A DNA stretch of 64,000 nt from positions 10,199,141-10,263,140 of the forward strand of contig JAIOJX010000025.1 in assembly GCA_022376925.1 (NCBI GenBank), read 5' to 3'. The number at the start of each line of letters is the position of its first letter. Positions within the stretch are counted from its first letter, which is position 1. A program made the translations under genes and the position numbers. Under the pieces are notes generated by a model. It ran no database searches. It was given only the letters and a program-made list of their open reading frames with translations, and was not told the DNA's origin. The stretch is from Tragulus kanchil. Taxonomy: Eukaryota; Chordata; Mammalia; Artiodactyla; Tragulidae. Shown one piece after another: positions 61,998-64,000 of the stretch.

Positions 61998-62269
61998 GGA
62001 TTCCCTGGTGGTCCAGTGGGTAAGGACACTTGCAGTGCAAGGGGCACCGGTTTGATCCCTGGCTTGGGAAGATCTCACGTGCGCGGAGCAACAGGACTGA
62101 TGTGTCCAACTACTGAGCTGGAGTTCTGGAGCGCGTGCACCAAGAGCCGGTGCTCTGCAGCAAGAGAGGCCACTGCGATGGGAGGCCCACACAGGCCAAA
62201 GGACAAAGATAAATAAATGAAAGACCAATAGAAGTGCCCCCCCCCAAAAAAAATCTTAATCAAAAAAAA
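61998..62269 (+). mobile_element. CHR-type SINE
   Basis: Target duplication gactgcag (61990-61997 and 62270-62277), placed at the A-rich end of the old L1. It has a small deletion in the tRNA-like part (gacacttgcagtgc, lacking cgcc) and a C-run of about nine bases in the tail. Confidence 0.88.
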
Positions 62270-63088
62270 GACTGCAGAAAGTATTCTGAGAAATTTCAAG
62301 GACAAATCATGCTTTAATGTTAAAAGAACAACCTTTATCTTTCAAAAATAAAGGAAAAAACACTGCTTCTTATTTCAGTGTATGCATGTCCTGGCCAATA
62401 CACTAATAATGCTGTTCCCTTTCTCTCCCTGGATCTCACTTCCAGCATCCCCTCTTTGGCTAAACTAACTTTCTATGTAATTTGGTAGAGGACTGATGCC
62501 TGAGGAAGAAACAATAATGCCTTTTGACTCTCTTTTAGAAAAACACTCCCTATCCTATGCACAACAAGAACTAGGAAGTATAATCTAAACACAGATGGCC
62601 TCTTCATATGAGGTTTCTCCATCTCCCTTTTCAGACCAAGGATAAAAGGTTATCTGTATAAAAAATTTAGAAAAAAAAATGAACTCTTGCCATTTGCAAC
62701 AGCATGAAGAAATTGTCAGGGCATTATGCTAACTCATAGATACAAAGAACAGATTGTTGAAGGGCAAAATGAGTAAAGGCATTCAAAAGGAACAAACTTT
62801 CAGTTATAAAATAAATAAGTCATGGGGATGTAATGTACAGTATGATGACTAGAGTTAATAATACCATATTGCATATTTTAAAACTGCGAAGAGACTAGAT
62901 TTTAAAGGTTCTTATCACAAGAAAAAAAAACTCTGTAACTGTATGGTGATGGATATTAACTAGACTTAACTAAGGTAAGATTGCATACTTTGTGTACAAA
63001 ATATACAAATAACAAATCATTATGTTGTACACTTGAAATTAACATAATGTTCATATGAAGTATATCTCAATTAAAAAAGGGACTGCAG

Positions 63089-63361
63089 GGATTCCCTGGT
63101 GGTCCAGTGGGTAAGGACACTTGCAGTGCAAGGGGCACCGGTTTGATCCCTGGCTTGGGAAGATCTCACGTGCCGCGGAGCAACAGGACTGATGTGTCCA
63201 ACTACTGAGCTGGAGTTCTGGAGCGCGTGCACCAAGAGCCGGTGCTCTGCAGCAAGAGAGGCCACTGCGATGGGAGGCCCACACAGGCCAAAGGACAAAG
63301 ATAAATAAATGAAAGACCAATAGAAGTGCCCCCCCCCAAAAAAAATCTTAATCAAAAAAAA
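63089..63361 (+). mobile_element. CHR-type SINE (second display, D18)
   Basis: Same as 61998-62269, shifted by 1091-1092. It has one C more (gtgccgcgg, against gtgcgcgg). Confidence 0.87.
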
Positions 63362-63369
63362 GACTGCAG

Positions 63370-64000
63370 AAAGTATTCTGAGAAATTTCAAGGACAAATC
63401 ATGCTTTAATGTTAAAAGAACAACCTTTATCTTTCAAAAATAAAGGAAAAAACACTGCTTCTTATTTCAGTGTATGCATGTCCTGGCCAATACACTAATA
63501 ATGCTGTTCCCTTTCTCTCCCTGGTTCTCACTTCCAGCATCCCCTCTTTGGCTAAACTAACTTTCTATGTAATTTGGTAGAGGACTGATGCCTGAGGAAG
63601 AAACAATAATGCCTTTTGACTCTCTTTTAGAAAAACACTCCCTATCCTATGCACAACAAGAACTAGGAAGTATAATCTAAACACAGATGGCCTCTTCATA
63701 TGAGGTTTCTCCATCTCCCTTTTCAGACCAAAAAACACTTGGAAATTATGAGAAAGTAACTGGCAAAAAGGAGTCTAATTCTTACGCCATGAATGGTCGG
63801 TCAACTACTTCAGTCTAATACAGGGCTTCTGAATAACAGGAAAACAGCTATTTTTGAGCCCCCTTCAAGGAAAGAATCCTGAGAACATAGCAGCAATCTT
63901 TCACTTCCCACTTTTCAGCGCTTGGGCCATACACAATCACAGTATCTTAGAGTAGAGACAATCTTTCAAAATACAATGGTGCAAACCTTGAGCAATCTCT
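63370..64000. other. Unique sequence at the window end
   Basis: No gene or repeat recognised. The part to 63730 is also displayed at 62278-62637. Confidence 0.4.

Larger units (their letters stand above)
61594..63730. repeat. Tandem duplication D18, unit about 1091 bp
   Basis: The first copy is 61594-62637 and the second 62685-63730. Bases 62636-62684 read as an error-laden version of 61514-61593. There is a one-base C loss at about 62080 and one A/T change near 62434. The unit includes a CHR-type SINE with its 8-bp target duplications. Confidence 0.9.

Noticed and set aside
1..63730. Real local segmental duplications or a tandem-array locus
   Set aside because: Uniform unit size, unrelated content, errors concentrated at junctions and copied target duplications all fit assembly better than biology.
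1..64000. CRISPR array or bacterial contamination
   Set aside because: No short regularly spaced repeats with spacers and no bacterial genes; all recognised repeats are mammalian.

Overview
The window looks like intergenic or intronic nuclear DNA of a ruminant artiodactyl. It carries BovB (RTE-type) LINEs, Bov-A SINEs, artiodactyl L1 and many copies of a tRNA-Glu-derived SINE of CHR type. BovB and Bov-A together point to Ruminantia. The CHR-type SINE here has a 3' body unlike the usual bovid Bov-tA, so a lineage outside Bovidae (for example a chevrotain) is possible, but that is a weak inference. I find no intact host protein-coding gene, tRNA, rRNA or CRISPR. Every long reading frame I could identify lies in LINE or SINE sequence; the remaining short ones resemble no family I know.

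The dominant signal is structural. Eighteen times in 64 kb, a stretch of about 1.07-1.19 kb is followed head-to-tail by a near-perfect copy of itself, with junctions near 910, 4368, 6585, 9948, 11873, 14063, 16106, 20640, 22680, 25864, 35320, 39247, 41586, 43724, 49833, 57336, 59808 and 62682. The copies cut across unrelated sequence (SINEs with their target-site duplications, a solo LTR, an L1 promoter, BovB, unique DNA). Differences between copies are mostly homopolymer and small indels crowded at the junctions. Intervals between junctions are never below about 1.9 kb. This is best explained by error-rich contig or read ends laid end to end with their overlaps untrimmed. About 20 kb of the window is then redundant, and the real locus is about 44 kb.

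Layout. 0-8.9 kb: a CHR-type SINE, a Bov-A, an old L1 3' end split by a SINE, then unique DNA. 8.9-15.2 kb: a 5'-truncated L1 on the minus strand (displayed several times) and a BovB 3' end. 15-19 kb: more BovB and an old L1 on the plus strand. 19-27 kb: SINEs, an old minus-strand L1 and a BovB C-terminal fragment. 27.8-37.4 kb: an old minus-strand L1 into which a full-length, now broken L1 inserted (28008-36906, 15-bp target duplication, YY1-like site at its 5' end), itself hit by two CHR-type SINEs. 37.4-45 kb: Bov-A, unique AT-rich DNA, SINEs. 45-47 kb: a Bov-A, an MLT1-like LTR split by a second LTR-like element, which is itself split by a Bov-A. 47-55 kb: SINEs, BovB ends, a MIR, an L1 3'UTR, an L2 and the longest unique stretch (50.9-53.2 kb). 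55-58.4 kb: a SINE and a degenerate BovB reverse-transcriptase region shown twice. 58.4-64 kb: a solo ERV2-type LTR with a 6-bp target duplication (shown twice), an old L1 with a Bov-A, a SINE (shown twice) and unique sequence.

No genes work together here. What can be read is a history of nested retrotransposition and an assembly problem that would mislead repeat dating, gene prediction and copy-number work.
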